Shown: positions 56,160 to 64,000 of the stretch, piece by piece
Numbering within the stretch: position 1 is the first letter of the stretch
Layout of the letters: each line of letters starts with the position of its first letter
DNA from: VYFG01 sp965248685
Lineage (GTDB): Bacteria; Pseudomonadota; Gammaproteobacteria; Arenicellales; Poriferihabitantaceae
Assembly (NCBI GenBank): GCA_965248685.1
Contig: CBDFKC010000002.1
Coordinates: forward strand, 682,001-746,000
Reading direction: 5' to 3'
DNA length: 64,000 bases
Made by a program: the position numbers and the translations under genes
The notes under the pieces: generated by a model
The model's database searches: none
Seen by the model: the letters and a program-made list of their open reading frames with translations, nothing else
What the model was told of the DNA's origin: nothing

Positions 56160-56363
56160 TCAAAATCGCTCCTGGGACTTTAGTGAACCTCTAATTCGGT
56201 TCCAAACGATCTCCCGGCCATCGTATTCCGGGGCTACTACACTCTCTCTGGATACTTGCTCCAGCAGTGTTAGCTGTAAACCACTATTTTTCATAGCCCG
56301 AGCAAAGGAAAGAGCTGCGGGGCCAGCTCCAATTACAACAATATCTTTACGTTCCCTAGTCAC
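56160..56363 (-). pseudogene. UbiM/UbiH-like FAD monooxygenase N-terminal remnant
   Basis: 67 codons starting MTRERKDIVVIGAGPAA, with the FAD dinucleotide loop GAGPAALSFARAMKNSGL and LTLLEQ, and APEYDGREIVW, which matches the FDGREIALTH region of ubiquinone hydroxylases such as UbiM. The remaining ~330 residues are absent; a different minus-strand frame (about 56150 to 56010) reads YISVAGEDIVYTRYG and may be leftover sequence of another gene. It starts 25 bases after the luciferase-like gene ends, so it was probably a partner gene. Confidence 0.65.
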
Positions 56364-56387
56364 CTGGATTTCTACTGTGATTTTGAT

Positions 56388-57530
56388 CTAGTTATTTTCA
56401 AAATGTGGCATTACCTTTTCTGAAAAAAGTTTAATACTTTTCATCACGTTATCGTGAGGGATACAAGGAAAATTCGACCACACCTGCAAATGCTGCAGAT
56501 TGAGTTCTGATTTAAGTTCTTCTATCTTCTCAATCACATAGTCTGCTGTGCCGAACAACATGTTCCTTGGATGCAGAAATTCATAGGTAAGCAGATCCAG
56601 TTTTCCCGGTGTTTCTGGAAGATCTTCTCCTGGATCCATGTGGTTACCCAAGCCCCTCCAGTGAGCGATCCAACTCAAATACTTGATAATGCCTTCACCA
56701 GCCAGCTCTCTCGCCTCATCCATTGAATCTGCCACAAACATATCTCTGACTAAAGAGACACCTTCGCCCAGCGGTACATCTCGGCCCTCTGCCTCACTCT
56801 TTGCATTACGATAAATCTCAAATCGCTCCTTTAATGCTTTAACTGTAGGAATCCACATAATTGCGTTTAGTCCGTTACGACCCGCCCAGTCGATCGAACG
56901 ATGACCATCAACCACCTGCCACAACGGAGGATAAGGCTGCTGCAGTGGTCGAGGCACCAATCCAATTTGTTTCAGCACATTGGTCTCCATGTCTACAAAT
57001 TTTGGATCTGGCGGACTCATATCATGCTGCCAGGTAAAATCAGAAGCTGGATAGGTATAAAATTCACCGTTGTGCTCGAACAACTCCTGGGACCAGGCTT
57101 TTTTCATAATGGTAAGTGATTCATCAAACAATCGAAAGTTTTTCGCCTGATCCTTTAAATCTGCTTCCAGATTCATATGGATAGCTTCTCGACCGTACAC
57201 CCCGCGACCAACCCCGCAGTCCACTCTTCCACCGGACATTTGGTCCAACATGGCAATATCTTCAGCCACGCGCAAGGGATTCCAGAATGTAATAATATTT
57301 GCAGCTTGGCCAATCCGGATTTGCTCAGTTCGTGCCGCGATGTCGGCTCCCATCATTAATGGGTTAGGGCAGGCATCCATGCCCTCATGATTTAAATGAT
57401 GTTCAGTTAGCCAAATCGAATTCCAGTGGTGGTTATCGCAATATCTGGCGATGTCGCGAACTTCTTCGATTACCTGGGTATAGGGTTTATGTGTCCAATT
57501 GGTAATGTTACAAAAATAGCCGAATTTCAT
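56388..57530 (-). CDS. luciferase-like (LLM) flavin-dependent monooxygenase
   Basis: Cytoplasmic FMN-dependent monooxygenase of the bacterial luciferase family, 380 residues. Features: MKFGYFCNITNW opening strand, WNSIWLTEHHLNHEGM with the conserved active-site Glu-His, IRIGQAANIITFWNPLRVAED, GRVDCGVGRGVYGREA and the end strand DYVIEKIEELKSELNL. Such enzymes oxidise small organics such as long-chain alkanes, sulfonates or amines with a separate flavin reductase, which is not present here. A truncated FAD-monooxygenase remnant follows it. Confidence 0.93.
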   Translation of the reverse strand: MKFGYFCNITNWTHKPYTQVIEEVRDIARYCDNHHWNSIWLTEHHLNHEGMDACPNPLMMGADIAARTEQIRIGQAANIITFWNPLRVAEDIAMLDQMSGGRVDCGVGRGVYGREAIHMNLEADLKDQAKNFRLFDESLTIMKKAWSQELFEHNGEFYTYPASDFTWQHDMSPPDPKFVDMETNVLKQIGLVPRPLQQPYPPLWQVVDGHRSIDWAGRNGLNAIMWIPTVKALKERFEIYRNAKSEAEGRDVPLGEGVSLVRDMFVADSMDEARELAGEGIIKYLSWIAHWRGLGNHMDPGEDLPETPGKLDLLTYEFLHPRNMLFGTADYVIEKIEELKSELNLQHLQVWSNFPCIPHDNVMKSIKLFSEKVMPHFENN

Positions 57531-57876
57531 GCCGACCTCCTCTATTAGTAGTCAATAAAAAGTAGGTCGGACACCTTTTTAGGTCGCTGCCCGAAACTCG
57601 ACCAGATATTAGACCGTGATGGTCTTGATCTAATATTCTGTCAGCTGAACACTATCGCATATCAACCAACACACACATGTTGAATTAACTTCCAGAAAGG
57701 GAAGTTGATTTCAATCAATAAAAAGAGTTGCTGTAGCTGATTCGTCGATGGTTTCTGCTTCAGGACACGCCGAAGAATATAGGGGGATATCAGATAGTGA
57801 CAATGATATTCGTTGCGGCAAGTATCTATGGGTTACTCAATACCGGAAAAATCAAACGCAATAGTAAAGGGACTTG
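57531..57876. other. intergenic region between LLM and DUF3726 genes
   Basis: No protein-like frame. It contains the upstream region of the LLM gene (minus strand). A GTTGATTTCAATCAAT inverted motif near 57710 could be a short hairpin or operator, but nothing firm can be said. Confidence 0.4.
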
Positions 57877-58617
57877 TTAACCAGGCCCTGCTCCCAAACT
57901 TGATTGCTGTGTAGCAGGCACCAACACTGGCCAAGCAGCCTTGTTTAATGCGTCCCATTGAGCTGAATCTACCTCGATACCCTGCTCAAGACCCTGATCG
58001 TACTGGCTAGCGGTTTGCACCTGACTTATCTTACGATATTCAGTCTCTAATTTAAAATTCAGCGATTGGATTGTGTTTGCCAACAGTGCGGCTTGTCGAG
58101 TGCACAGGATTGATATGCTGGACGTAGTAGCCGAGTTGATCGTATCACTGCCTGGGATACTCCAGTAGTCTGGAAACTCTAAGTCGGCAATAAAGCTTGC
58201 TCCATGTTGGTATCCATTTTGCTGCCAATAAGCTACCAGATAGAACCCTTTGCACGCTATTTTTGCAAGACTACCAAGGATTAAGTTTGGATTTATACAA
58301 TTTATCAAATGAACACAGGCAAAGTCCGTGCGACTGGCCAGAGTGCAAGCGAGATGGACAGCGAGGGAACCATACTGACAAAAATGGGTTGCATTGGCAT
58401 TGATCATCGCGATGCCGTTGTGCTCAAGATCGAGCTGCGGAAGAATATTTTGTTGTGAGTTTTGTGGTGGAAAGTGCTCACTAGCAAAACCTCCCAGACC
58501 ACACATTTCTGACCAGGTGATCAATTCTGCCGCCTCCTCATAATCACCGATATCATAGCCGGCCCCTTCGTATGCTCGCTGCAGGGCAGCACTCATTTCA
58601 TTGCGCGAAACTTTCAC
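57877..58617 (-). CDS. DUF3726-like protein
   Basis: 246 residues. The N-terminus (VSRNEMSAALQRAYEGAGYDIGDYEEAAELITWSEMCGLGG) fits the DUF3726 family, whose biochemical role is unknown. The GTG start shares one base with the TAG of the 565-aa gene (TAGTG), so the two are translated together. An ATG seven codons in is an alternative. No membrane or signal segment is evident. Together with the upstream unknown and LysR genes it forms a small functional module. Confidence 0.75.
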   Translation of the reverse strand: MKVSRNEMSAALQRAYEGAGYDIGDYEEAAELITWSEMCGLGGFASEHFPPQNSQQNILPQLDLEHNGIAMINANATHFCQYGSLAVHLACTLASRTDFACVHLINCINPNLILGSLAKIACKGFYLVAYWQQNGYQHGASFIADLEFPDYWSIPGSDTINSATTSSISILCTRQAALLANTIQSLNFKLETEYRKISQVQTASQYDQGLEQGIEVDSAQWDALNKAAWPVLVPATQQSSLGAGPG

Positions 58618-60314
58618 TATATGTCTTCCTCCAGTTGAGGCGTTAAAGGCAAAAACCAGGATTCATAGGGTTGGCCGATGTCACCCGTTAACGGTGCCCC
58701 TTGGTACATAGTATTGCGAACCCAAAGCCGGGAACGTGGATCAAATTTACTGACCCCGAAAAAAGCAAGTTTGCAACGCAGCAAATCCATTGGTCGGACA
58801 TCCCGGTGCGCCAGGTTAGCCCGAATTTCGGAATATTGTCGTTTGGTCATAGATTGAATACGTTTGACGATACTCTTTTGCCCTGGTTGGCGTAAAAGGA
58901 AATGAATAATGTCGCTACTACCTACGGATTCTAGATCCGCTCGTAGTAAATCGTAACATTCACGGACACGTCGACCGATCGGTAATGGCATTTGTTTTTC
59001 GATTCCGGGGTCAGCACCCATAAAACCAAGCCGAGGCTCGAGCTTTTCTTCGGAGCGATACCAGAATGCATCATTAGCACCAGGTGCATCAAAATCAATC
59101 ACGAGTGCCCAATCATATCGTTGCTCGATGATTTTCTTCAGCACCTCTGTGGTCATCTCCCCATCAAGATCAAGGTTCGCAATCGTAGTGCAATGATTTT
59201 CCAAATCCAGAATAAGTTCCGGATAAACCTCAAGTACAACCGAGTGCAACATTTCCTGGGTTTCAAGGCTCCAAGCATGTAATGCATATTGCGATAACTT
59301 CGCCCAATTACTCAACTGCCCAGCTTGCGCTTCAATCCACAAATCTGCTTTAGTCAGCTCCTCCACTAAAAGTCGATTACGCTCAATTTGCTCTTCATCA
59401 CTGGTATGGACCTCAATAATATGCCGGCTGGCACGAGCGATAAGATCTCGACATAGCTGGATATGACGGGGCGAAGGATTTGCTTTGTACAACACTCGTG
59501 CCAATGCGATTTCACGTATCTCGATCCATTGACTCAATAATTGAGGGTGATTGATCAGGTACGGCGCCATTCCCAAACCAGTAGAATTTCCGATACCGAT
59601 AAAACGTTTGATACGATCATCCAGCTTCACCGCCTGCCCGGGTGCACGAGCACAAGCGATATGGTCAATCTGATCGAGGCTGAACTGTCGTAGCAGGTAG
59701 CAAATAAACATTTCAGGCGCGAATGGACGATTGAAATCCGGATATTTGATTCGCACTTTATTCCAATCAGCCATTCCAAGCTTACCGCTCCCGTAAACCG
59801 CTGTAGTCCGATACAGGTAACCCACTTCGCTGATACGGACTGGGTCTGGTTGACGACCAGCGCTAAGCTCATCCAGCACATAATCAAACAACCGTACACT
59901 GCGATTGGCACGCGACATACTGAATACCCTGGAGTCGACGCGACCGGCTTCCTGCTTCGGGACATTGCGGCGCAATGCTTCAAGCCATAGTTCGTCGACA
60001 TCACCCTCGCAGAGCACCATAGTCAAGTCCCAGCTGGTGGCGATAACCCGATCATTGCGATCTTCATCGTCCAGCGAACTAGAAAATAGAACAAAACTGA
60101 AATTGCCATTCAGGGTCTCGATTTCATATATCGCAGTCCCATAGCCCTGCTTGTCGAGATCAAATTGTTTTTTACCAATGCACCATTCTTCTTCCATTAT
60201 TCGACGCACAAGGGTGCGCATAAAACTGATTGGTGATGAATGAAGAGATCCCAGGCGCTCGATATCCATGACTTGCTGTTCGGGCCGCATCTTATCCGCT
60301 ACTGCCGTATGCAT
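58617..60314 (-). CDS. 565-aa protein of unknown function
   Basis: Unrecognised soluble protein, without signal peptide or membrane helices, rich in Arg and Glu. Distinct stretches are SFVLFSSSLDDEDRNDRVIATSWDLT, FIGIGNSTGLGMAPYLINHP, YDWALVIDFDAPGANDAFWYRSEEKLEPR and RLWVRNTMYQGAPLTGDIGQPYESWF. The GNSTGLGMAP element looks like a nucleotide- or phosphate-binding loop, but no family could be named. It is tightly coupled to the DUF3726 gene and preceded by a LysR regulator on the same strand, so it is probably a catabolic or regulatory partner. Confidence 0.8.
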   Translation of the reverse strand: MHTAVADKMRPEQQVMDIERLGSLHSSPISFMRTLVRRIMEEEWCIGKKQFDLDKQGYGTAIYEIETLNGNFSFVLFSSSLDDEDRNDRVIATSWDLTMVLCEGDVDELWLEALRRNVPKQEAGRVDSRVFSMSRANRSVRLFDYVLDELSAGRQPDPVRISEVGYLYRTTAVYGSGKLGMADWNKVRIKYPDFNRPFAPEMFICYLLRQFSLDQIDHIACARAPGQAVKLDDRIKRFIGIGNSTGLGMAPYLINHPQLLSQWIEIREIALARVLYKANPSPRHIQLCRDLIARASRHIIEVHTSDEEQIERNRLLVEELTKADLWIEAQAGQLSNWAKLSQYALHAWSLETQEMLHSVVLEVYPELILDLENHCTTIANLDLDGEMTTEVLKKIIEQRYDWALVIDFDAPGANDAFWYRSEEKLEPRLGFMGADPGIEKQMPLPIGRRVRECYDLLRADLESVGSSDIIHFLLRQPGQKSIVKRIQSMTKRQYSEIRANLAHRDVRPMDLLRCKLAFFGVSKFDPRSRLWVRNTMYQGAPLTGDIGQPYESWFLPLTPQLEEDI

Positions 60315-60421
60315 CAGTTACTCTCCAGTGTGCGTGGTTAGTTAATACATAACAGTATGCGCTGGTTGATACGGATAGTTAATTTTAAAGATTAGATCGA
60401 TTGATAAGTAAATCGAATAAA

Positions 60422-61396
60422 TTAGCTTTGTGGCATGATTTCCCGTATTCGGACATCGTTTAGTGCGTTGCAAAAACGCGGCATTCCCTGCTGGAAAAAA
60501 TCAAGAAATATCATGGCCGTATTCGATAACGGACGCCCTCGGAGTGTTATTAGACAAATTTCACGATAGATCACCGGCTCGACCAGACAACGATAGACCA
60601 ACGACGGATTTAAGTATTCTGGCGAAGCAAGCGCCGGAAGAACCGATACGGAATCTCCGGTTTCGATCATCCCAACTAATGCAGCTATAGTTAAAACCCG
60701 GTGAGCAGGCCTGCTGATTGTCTCTGGTAGATCTGAACGGGATTCGGTAAGACAATTGATCGCAGTATCGTCCGCCATGCCGATAAATTCGAACTTTTCG
60801 AGCACAGACCAAAATAAAGGAGCTGATTCTTGAGCCAGTGGATGATCGCAATGACAAATCAAACCCACCTGATCACGTAAAATCGGTGTGAAATCGAGAT
60901 CGGGATGTGGTTGCCATTGGTTGCAGAGTCCAAAATCAGCTTTGCCACTGAGCACTTGTGATTGTACGCCGCGACCATTATCGTCGTTTAGCTGGAACCT
61001 AATCTTCGGGTTAAGGTTAGTAAAACTCTGTATTACGGCGGGTAAAAAACGTATCGCAATTGAAGGTAACAGTGCGATATTAATCTGATTTTCCTGCTGC
61101 TGACTACGCGCTCGAATTTGCCGTATCGCCTGTTCGAAATCGTCAAGGTTTTTTTCCACGAAAATCAAAAATTCCCGACCACAAGAGGTCAATATTACTG
61201 AACGTGTAGTGCGGGTAAACAATTCAACACCGATGATGTCTTCAAATTGTTTGATCGTCAGAGTCAATGCCGGTTGTGACATAGCAAGTTCTTCTGCAGC
61301 ACGAGAAAACGAACCGTGGTGTGCTACACAAGTGAATGCTTTCAAATGCCTGAACGATAAATTCCTGGCAATTAGATTGTTTTTGTTGACCTTCAT
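60422..61396 (-). CDS. LysR-family transcriptional regulator
   Basis: DNA-binding regulator, 324 residues. N-terminal winged helix-turn-helix: LSFRHLKAFTCVAHHGSFSRAAEELAMSQPALTLTIKQFE, then a linker helix and a substrate-binding domain (INIALLPSIAIRFLPAVIQSF, GLICHCDHPLAQ). It lies on the same strand directly upstream of the 565-aa/DUF3726 pair (107 bases) and most likely controls it, unlike the usual divergent arrangement. The effector is unknown. Confidence 0.93.
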   Translation of the reverse strand: MKVNKNNLIARNLSFRHLKAFTCVAHHGSFSRAAEELAMSQPALTLTIKQFEDIIGVELFTRTTRSVILTSCGREFLIFVEKNLDDFEQAIRQIRARSQQQENQINIALLPSIAIRFLPAVIQSFTNLNPKIRFQLNDDNGRGVQSQVLSGKADFGLCNQWQPHPDLDFTPILRDQVGLICHCDHPLAQESAPLFWSVLEKFEFIGMADDTAINCLTESRSDLPETISRPAHRVLTIAALVGMIETGDSVSVLPALASPEYLNPSLVYRCLVEPVIYREICLITLRGRPLSNTAMIFLDFFQQGMPRFCNALNDVRIREIMPQS

Positions 61397-61643
61397 ACTT
61401 CGTCAATGTCTAGACTGAACGCTTAGCTTACTTTGATCCGCAATTTGATCCAAGTCAACATCAGACTCGATGACACAAGAGTAGAATAGAGTATTCGTTG
61501 ATGGGACAAACTATGTATGACACGGTTGAATAGACAGCTTTGGATGTTGTCGATAACTACACCCATTCTGTTGCACTGTCCGTTCCTGCAAGTTTGATCT
61601 GATCTAATCTACAATGGTGACGTAACATTGAATTACAAAAACA

Positions 61644-62189
61644 ATGGATGATCATTCATCATCAGTTTCCGAAATCCGTCTGGCCGGAGCATTCTATGCT
61701 TCTGGAACCCACCAAATGAGGTTGTTGCGCTGCTTTGCCAAAGAGGTTGCGGCCGACGGCTGGCGAGTGGGTGGCATTGTCCAAGAAGTGCTGAAGGATG
61801 AAAATGGCAAGACCATCGGCCTGGACGGTATTGCGCTGGATACGGGTGAACACATCGCAATAAACCGGCCAACGAAAGAGGACCGTCTCAATAAGACTTG
61901 CTCGTTAGATGTATCTTCTCTCGCAGATGCCAGCAGCGCTGTTGACAGAGCCATTCGCGCTGGTGTGGATCTCATAGTGATTGAGAAGTTTGGTGAGCAG
62001 GAACAGCAAGGTAATGGTCTAGCCGGTGACATTCTACATGCTGTATCCGAAGGTATCCCAACCCTGGTAGCAGTTCCTGAAGGTGTACGCGACGAGTGGA
62101 ACGAGTTTAGCGGTCGCCTAGGCCAGGATTTGGTGTTCGGCGCGAGCGCATTTTCGAGCTGGTGGGAATCCGTAAAACCGGGCCATTGA
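61644..62189 (+). CDS. DUF2478-like protein
   Basis: 181 residues, soluble. GWRVGGIVQEVL, LDGIALDTGEHIAINRP and LIVIEKFGEQEQQGNGL correspond to the DUF2478 family (GGLVQ ... VNKFGKxE-type), often found near molybdenum uptake and molybdoenzyme genes. It has no complete P-loop. It stands divergent from the LysR gene and next to the truncated haemoglobin/NapF region, which is compatible with a molybdenum or nitrogen-oxide link. Function unknown. Confidence 0.8.
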   Translation: MDDHSSSVSEIRLAGAFYASGTHQMRLLRCFAKEVAADGWRVGGIVQEVLKDENGKTIGLDGIALDTGEHIAINRPTKEDRLNKTCSLDVSSLADASSAVDRAIRAGVDLIVIEKFGEQEQQGNGLAGDILHAVSEGIPTLVAVPEGVRDEWNEFSGRLGQDLVFGASAFSSWWESVKPGH

Positions 62190-62311
62190 CAATCGAGATT
62201 TAATACGTAAATTCGATTGTATATTTCAATCTTAGCCTACATCATCTTATGTCGGCTTACTATTAAGGAATCCAAAGGTTAATCTTCCAATAATTACAAT
62301 CAAATTTTCAT

Positions 62312-62707
62312 TTATTTGTCAGAATTTTTTCTATTTTTTACAGCATCCGCAATCTGAAACATGGGTTCTTTTAATAGTTCAATCAGCTCATCACTTGCCC
62401 CTGTTTTTTCAAGCGCTTTATCCATACAAAACAACCATTCATCACGTTCTTGAGACCCGATATCAAATTTGGCGTGCGGCATGGTCATACACACCGAACC
62501 GTATTTTCTTGCATACAATGGTGGGCCACCCATCCAACCGATAAGATATTCTGCCAATTTTTCTTTCATAGGTGATAAATTTTTCCCATGCATAGCCCTT
62601 ATACGAGTCGCTTCGGGGAGGTTATCCATAAGATCATAAAATGTATCTACCAGGTTTCTGATTCCATCTTCGCCGAGAAGTTGATATGGGCTTTGTATTT
62701 CATTCAT
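62312..62707 (-). CDS. group II truncated haemoglobin
   Basis: Small haem protein with 2-on-2 globin fold, about 131 residues from ATG 62707, chosen because GGGGA lies eight bases upstream and because MNEIQSPYQLLGEDGI begins at the usual place; longer frames reach 62782. Family marks: LGEDGIRNLVDTFYDLMDN, LAEYLIGWMGGPPLYARKYG, proximal His in MTMPHAKFDIG and Trp in ERDEWLFCM. Probable role in O2 or NO handling. It is convergent with the DUF2478 gene and downstream of a NapF-like gene. Confidence 0.9.
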   Translation of the reverse strand: MNEIQSPYQLLGEDGIRNLVDTFYDLMDNLPEATRIRAMHGKNLSPMKEKLAEYLIGWMGGPPLYARKYGSVCMTMPHAKFDIGSQERDEWLFCMDKALEKTGASDELIELLKEPMFQIADAVKNRKNSDK

Positions 62708-62840
62708 ATCATCGTTCCCCATAATGAATGGAGCACGGCTCCATAGTGATAAGGCATAATTACTTAACTCACATACCGACACATAAGCTTGGCCTATTTA
62801 TTATCAATTCAGCCGCTAATCTGAGGCGACTCAAATTCGA

Positions 62841-63443
62841 CTATTTGCACAACGAACTAATCTTTATTGCCTTGGGATTTACAATACAGGTTTGTCGACA
62901 GAGTCCACAGCCAACACAATTATCAGAGTCGATCCCCGGTTTTTCAGAATTCCATGTCAGTGCATCTGGTATAGGGCAACTGGATGCACAGGCGCCACAT
63001 TCAGGGCCCAGATAGGCCAGGCAAGTTTCTGTATTGATTGCAGCCATGGCTATTCGGGGAATGGTGTTTTCTATACTTTCACTCGATTTATTGTCTATTG
63101 CAGTTTTATCTGGAAACTTGAGAGCACTCGATTCACACGCGTTAACACAAGGCCAGTCATCACATAGGTGACAACCCTTGTTATTCAGATCCAGCGCAGG
63201 TGTCCCCGCTACTGCTGCGCCCAAACGAGCGGCTAAGGGAAATACAACCTGGTGGGGGCATGCAAGAATACAATCTCCACAGCGATTGCAAGTAGTGAGG
63301 AATTCCAATTCATCAATGGCATGGGGCGGTCGGACCCAGCGTTTCGCTCTTCGCTGCACATAGGTATCAAGATGATTTATCGTAGCCTCGGTCGCCTTCC
63401 GGCCGGTCTCTCGAAAAAATGCCCTCCGACTTTGATCGGTCAT
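62841..63443 (-). CDS. napF: NapF-like ferredoxin-type protein
   Basis: Iron-sulfur protein, 200 residues, with four cysteine clusters: CNRCGDCILACPHQV, CHLCDDWPCVNAC, CGACASSCPIPD (lower-confidence fit) and CVGCGLCRQTCIVNP. The N-terminus (MTDQSRRAFFRETGRKATE) is the Arg-Arg-x-Phe-Phe type seen in NapF/NapG. NapF-type proteins assist maturation of periplasmic nitrate reductase or pass electrons; no nap catalytic genes are within the window. It starts seven bases after the membrane protein gene ends. Confidence 0.88.
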   Translation of the reverse strand: MTDQSRRAFFRETGRKATEATINHLDTYVQRRAKRWVRPPHAIDELEFLTTCNRCGDCILACPHQVVFPLAARLGAAVAGTPALDLNNKGCHLCDDWPCVNACESSALKFPDKTAIDNKSSESIENTIPRIAMAAINTETCLAYLGPECGACASSCPIPDALTWNSEKPGIDSDNCVGCGLCRQTCIVNPKAIKISSLCK

Positions 63444-63450
63444 AATAAAA

Positions 63451-64000
63451 TCACATCCGCATCGTCATGGGTTGCATCAACAACCAAAGGTCAAAAGCCG
63501 TTATGCTAATAGCGAACAGAAACATGGGCCCGAGTTGCCAGTTTTTACATTCTCCAGATTTAGACATCACACTACGTCCTCGGTGCAGTATGACTTTAAT
63601 AGCAATCCAGAAGCCAAAAACTAATAACAACGCCTGCAATGTGAATAACATTCCCTGAGAGATCATAATATCCATATGGCGCATGTGTTTTTCGGCCATG
63701 GAAAGCGGTACGGTGTTCAGGCCTAATGGATTTAACATGACTGCCATGAGATCATCTCCCTCACGCACCAGGTGGGTCAGATTGTGCGCAAGGTGATAGG
63801 CGAAAGCCAGGGGCAGAGAGACAAATGCCAAGGTTGAAAACATTCGTTTGAAAGGTAGCGAACGGTCAGAAAAACAATAAGTTATTCCAACACACAACCC
63901 ATAACCCCCAATTGGAATCAGTAGGGAAACTCCCATCCCTATGGTAAATGTCAAAAGCAGCTGGCCCGAGTCTCCCAATAACTGAGCTAATGATATCGTC
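63451..64000 (-). CDS. integral membrane protein, 5' end outside window
   Basis: The frame is open across the right edge (upstream codons read TISLAQLLGD). The seen ~183 residues contain four to five hydrophobic helices (LLLTFTIGMGVSLLIPIGGYG, LAFVSLPLAFAYHLAHNLTHLV, ISQGMLFTLQALLLVFGFW) with several His that could bind haem or metal. Directly followed by the NapF-like gene, it could be the C-terminal half of a NapH/polyferredoxin-like membrane protein, but the diagnostic clusters would lie outside. Identity open. Confidence 0.6.
   Translation of the reverse strand, partial: TISLAQLLGDSGQLLLTFTIGMGVSLLIPIGGYGLCVGITYCFSDRSLPFKRMFSTLAFVSLPLAFAYHLAHNLTHLVREGDDLMAVMLNPLGLNTVPLSMAEKHMRHMDIMISQGMLFTLQALLLVFGFWIAIKVILHRGRSVMSKSGECKNWQLGPMFLFAISITAFDLWLLMQPMTMRM

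Noticed and set aside
61694..62032. Minus-strand 112-codon frame
   Set aside because: Antisense to the DUF2478-like gene; shadow.
1..64000. CRISPR array, prophage, intact IS or rRNA/tRNA cluster
   Set aside because: No regularly spaced direct repeats, phage structural genes (other than the lone DUF4255), complete transposases or RNA gene signatures were seen on reading.

Overview
The window reads as a chromosomal segment of an uncultured, free-living marine gammaproteobacterium. The evidence is a proteorhodopsin-type light-driven pump, many ABC, SSS and MFS uptake systems for small nitrogenous organics, several non-haem iron dioxygenases, and gammaproteobacterial-style gltX, OsmC, flotillin and NapF proteins. 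GC content looks moderate (judged by eye, not computed). No tRNA, rRNA, CRISPR array, intact IS element or prophage was seen.

Region 1 (1-16.2 kb): the 5' part of gltX, a secreted cadherin-like protein, an OsmC protein, then a tight seven-gene operon (3949-15556). It encodes a CUT2-type ABC transporter (binding protein, double ATPase, two enlarged permeases) wrapped around hydantoinase/oxoprolinase subunits HyuA and HyuB and an unrecognised 214-aa repeat protein. The most unusual feature of the window is here: the ATPase, the 214-aa protein and HyuB end in the same two-strand C-terminal tail (about 31-36 residues), in the first and last case after a low-complexity linker. The 214-aa protein also carries four evenly spaced copies of a short linear motif (Y-[ST]-x2-D-x3-F-[NE]-x-L). 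I read this as a possible docking or scaffold system coupling uptake to hydrolysis of a cyclic amide; that is inference.

Region 2 (16.2-31.9 kb): an IS6-type transposase relic, an orphan Pvc16/DUF4255 gene, a PhyH dioxygenase, then a leftward amide-catabolism cluster (gamma-butyrobetaine-type dioxygenase, N,N-dimethylformamidase small and large subunits, SSS transporter, metallo-beta-lactamase, alpha/beta hydrolase, SCP2-like protein), a flotillin-like SPFH protein and a rhodopsin whose proton-donor position is Leu. The rhodopsin and the region 1 operon are preceded by near-identical promoters (TTGACT-18-TATATA) overlaid by the same palindrome, which suggests one shared regulator.

Region 3 (32-38.8 kb): a second CUT2-type ABC operon with a TorT-like binding protein, a divergent NarL-type response regulator and a convergent hybrid histidine kinase.

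Region 4 (38.8-56.4 kb): an accessory, partly decaying surface region. It holds a MITE-like element, a set of polysaccharide-type genes (two methyltransferases, a GT2), and at least six reading frames broken by frameshifts, almost all encoding exported or surface proteins. One has a C10 homopolymer exactly at the break, a candidate phase-variation switch, and lies next to a broken TPR-beta-barrel gene. An MFS transporter, a haem globin and an orphan formate dehydrogenase gamma subunit with a truncated CCG protein are also here.

Region 5 (56.4-64 kb): a luciferase-like monooxygenase, a DUF3726 gene paired with an unknown 565-aa protein, a LysR regulator, a DUF2478 protein, a group II truncated haemoglobin, a NapF-like ferredoxin and the end of an integral membrane protein cut by the window edge.
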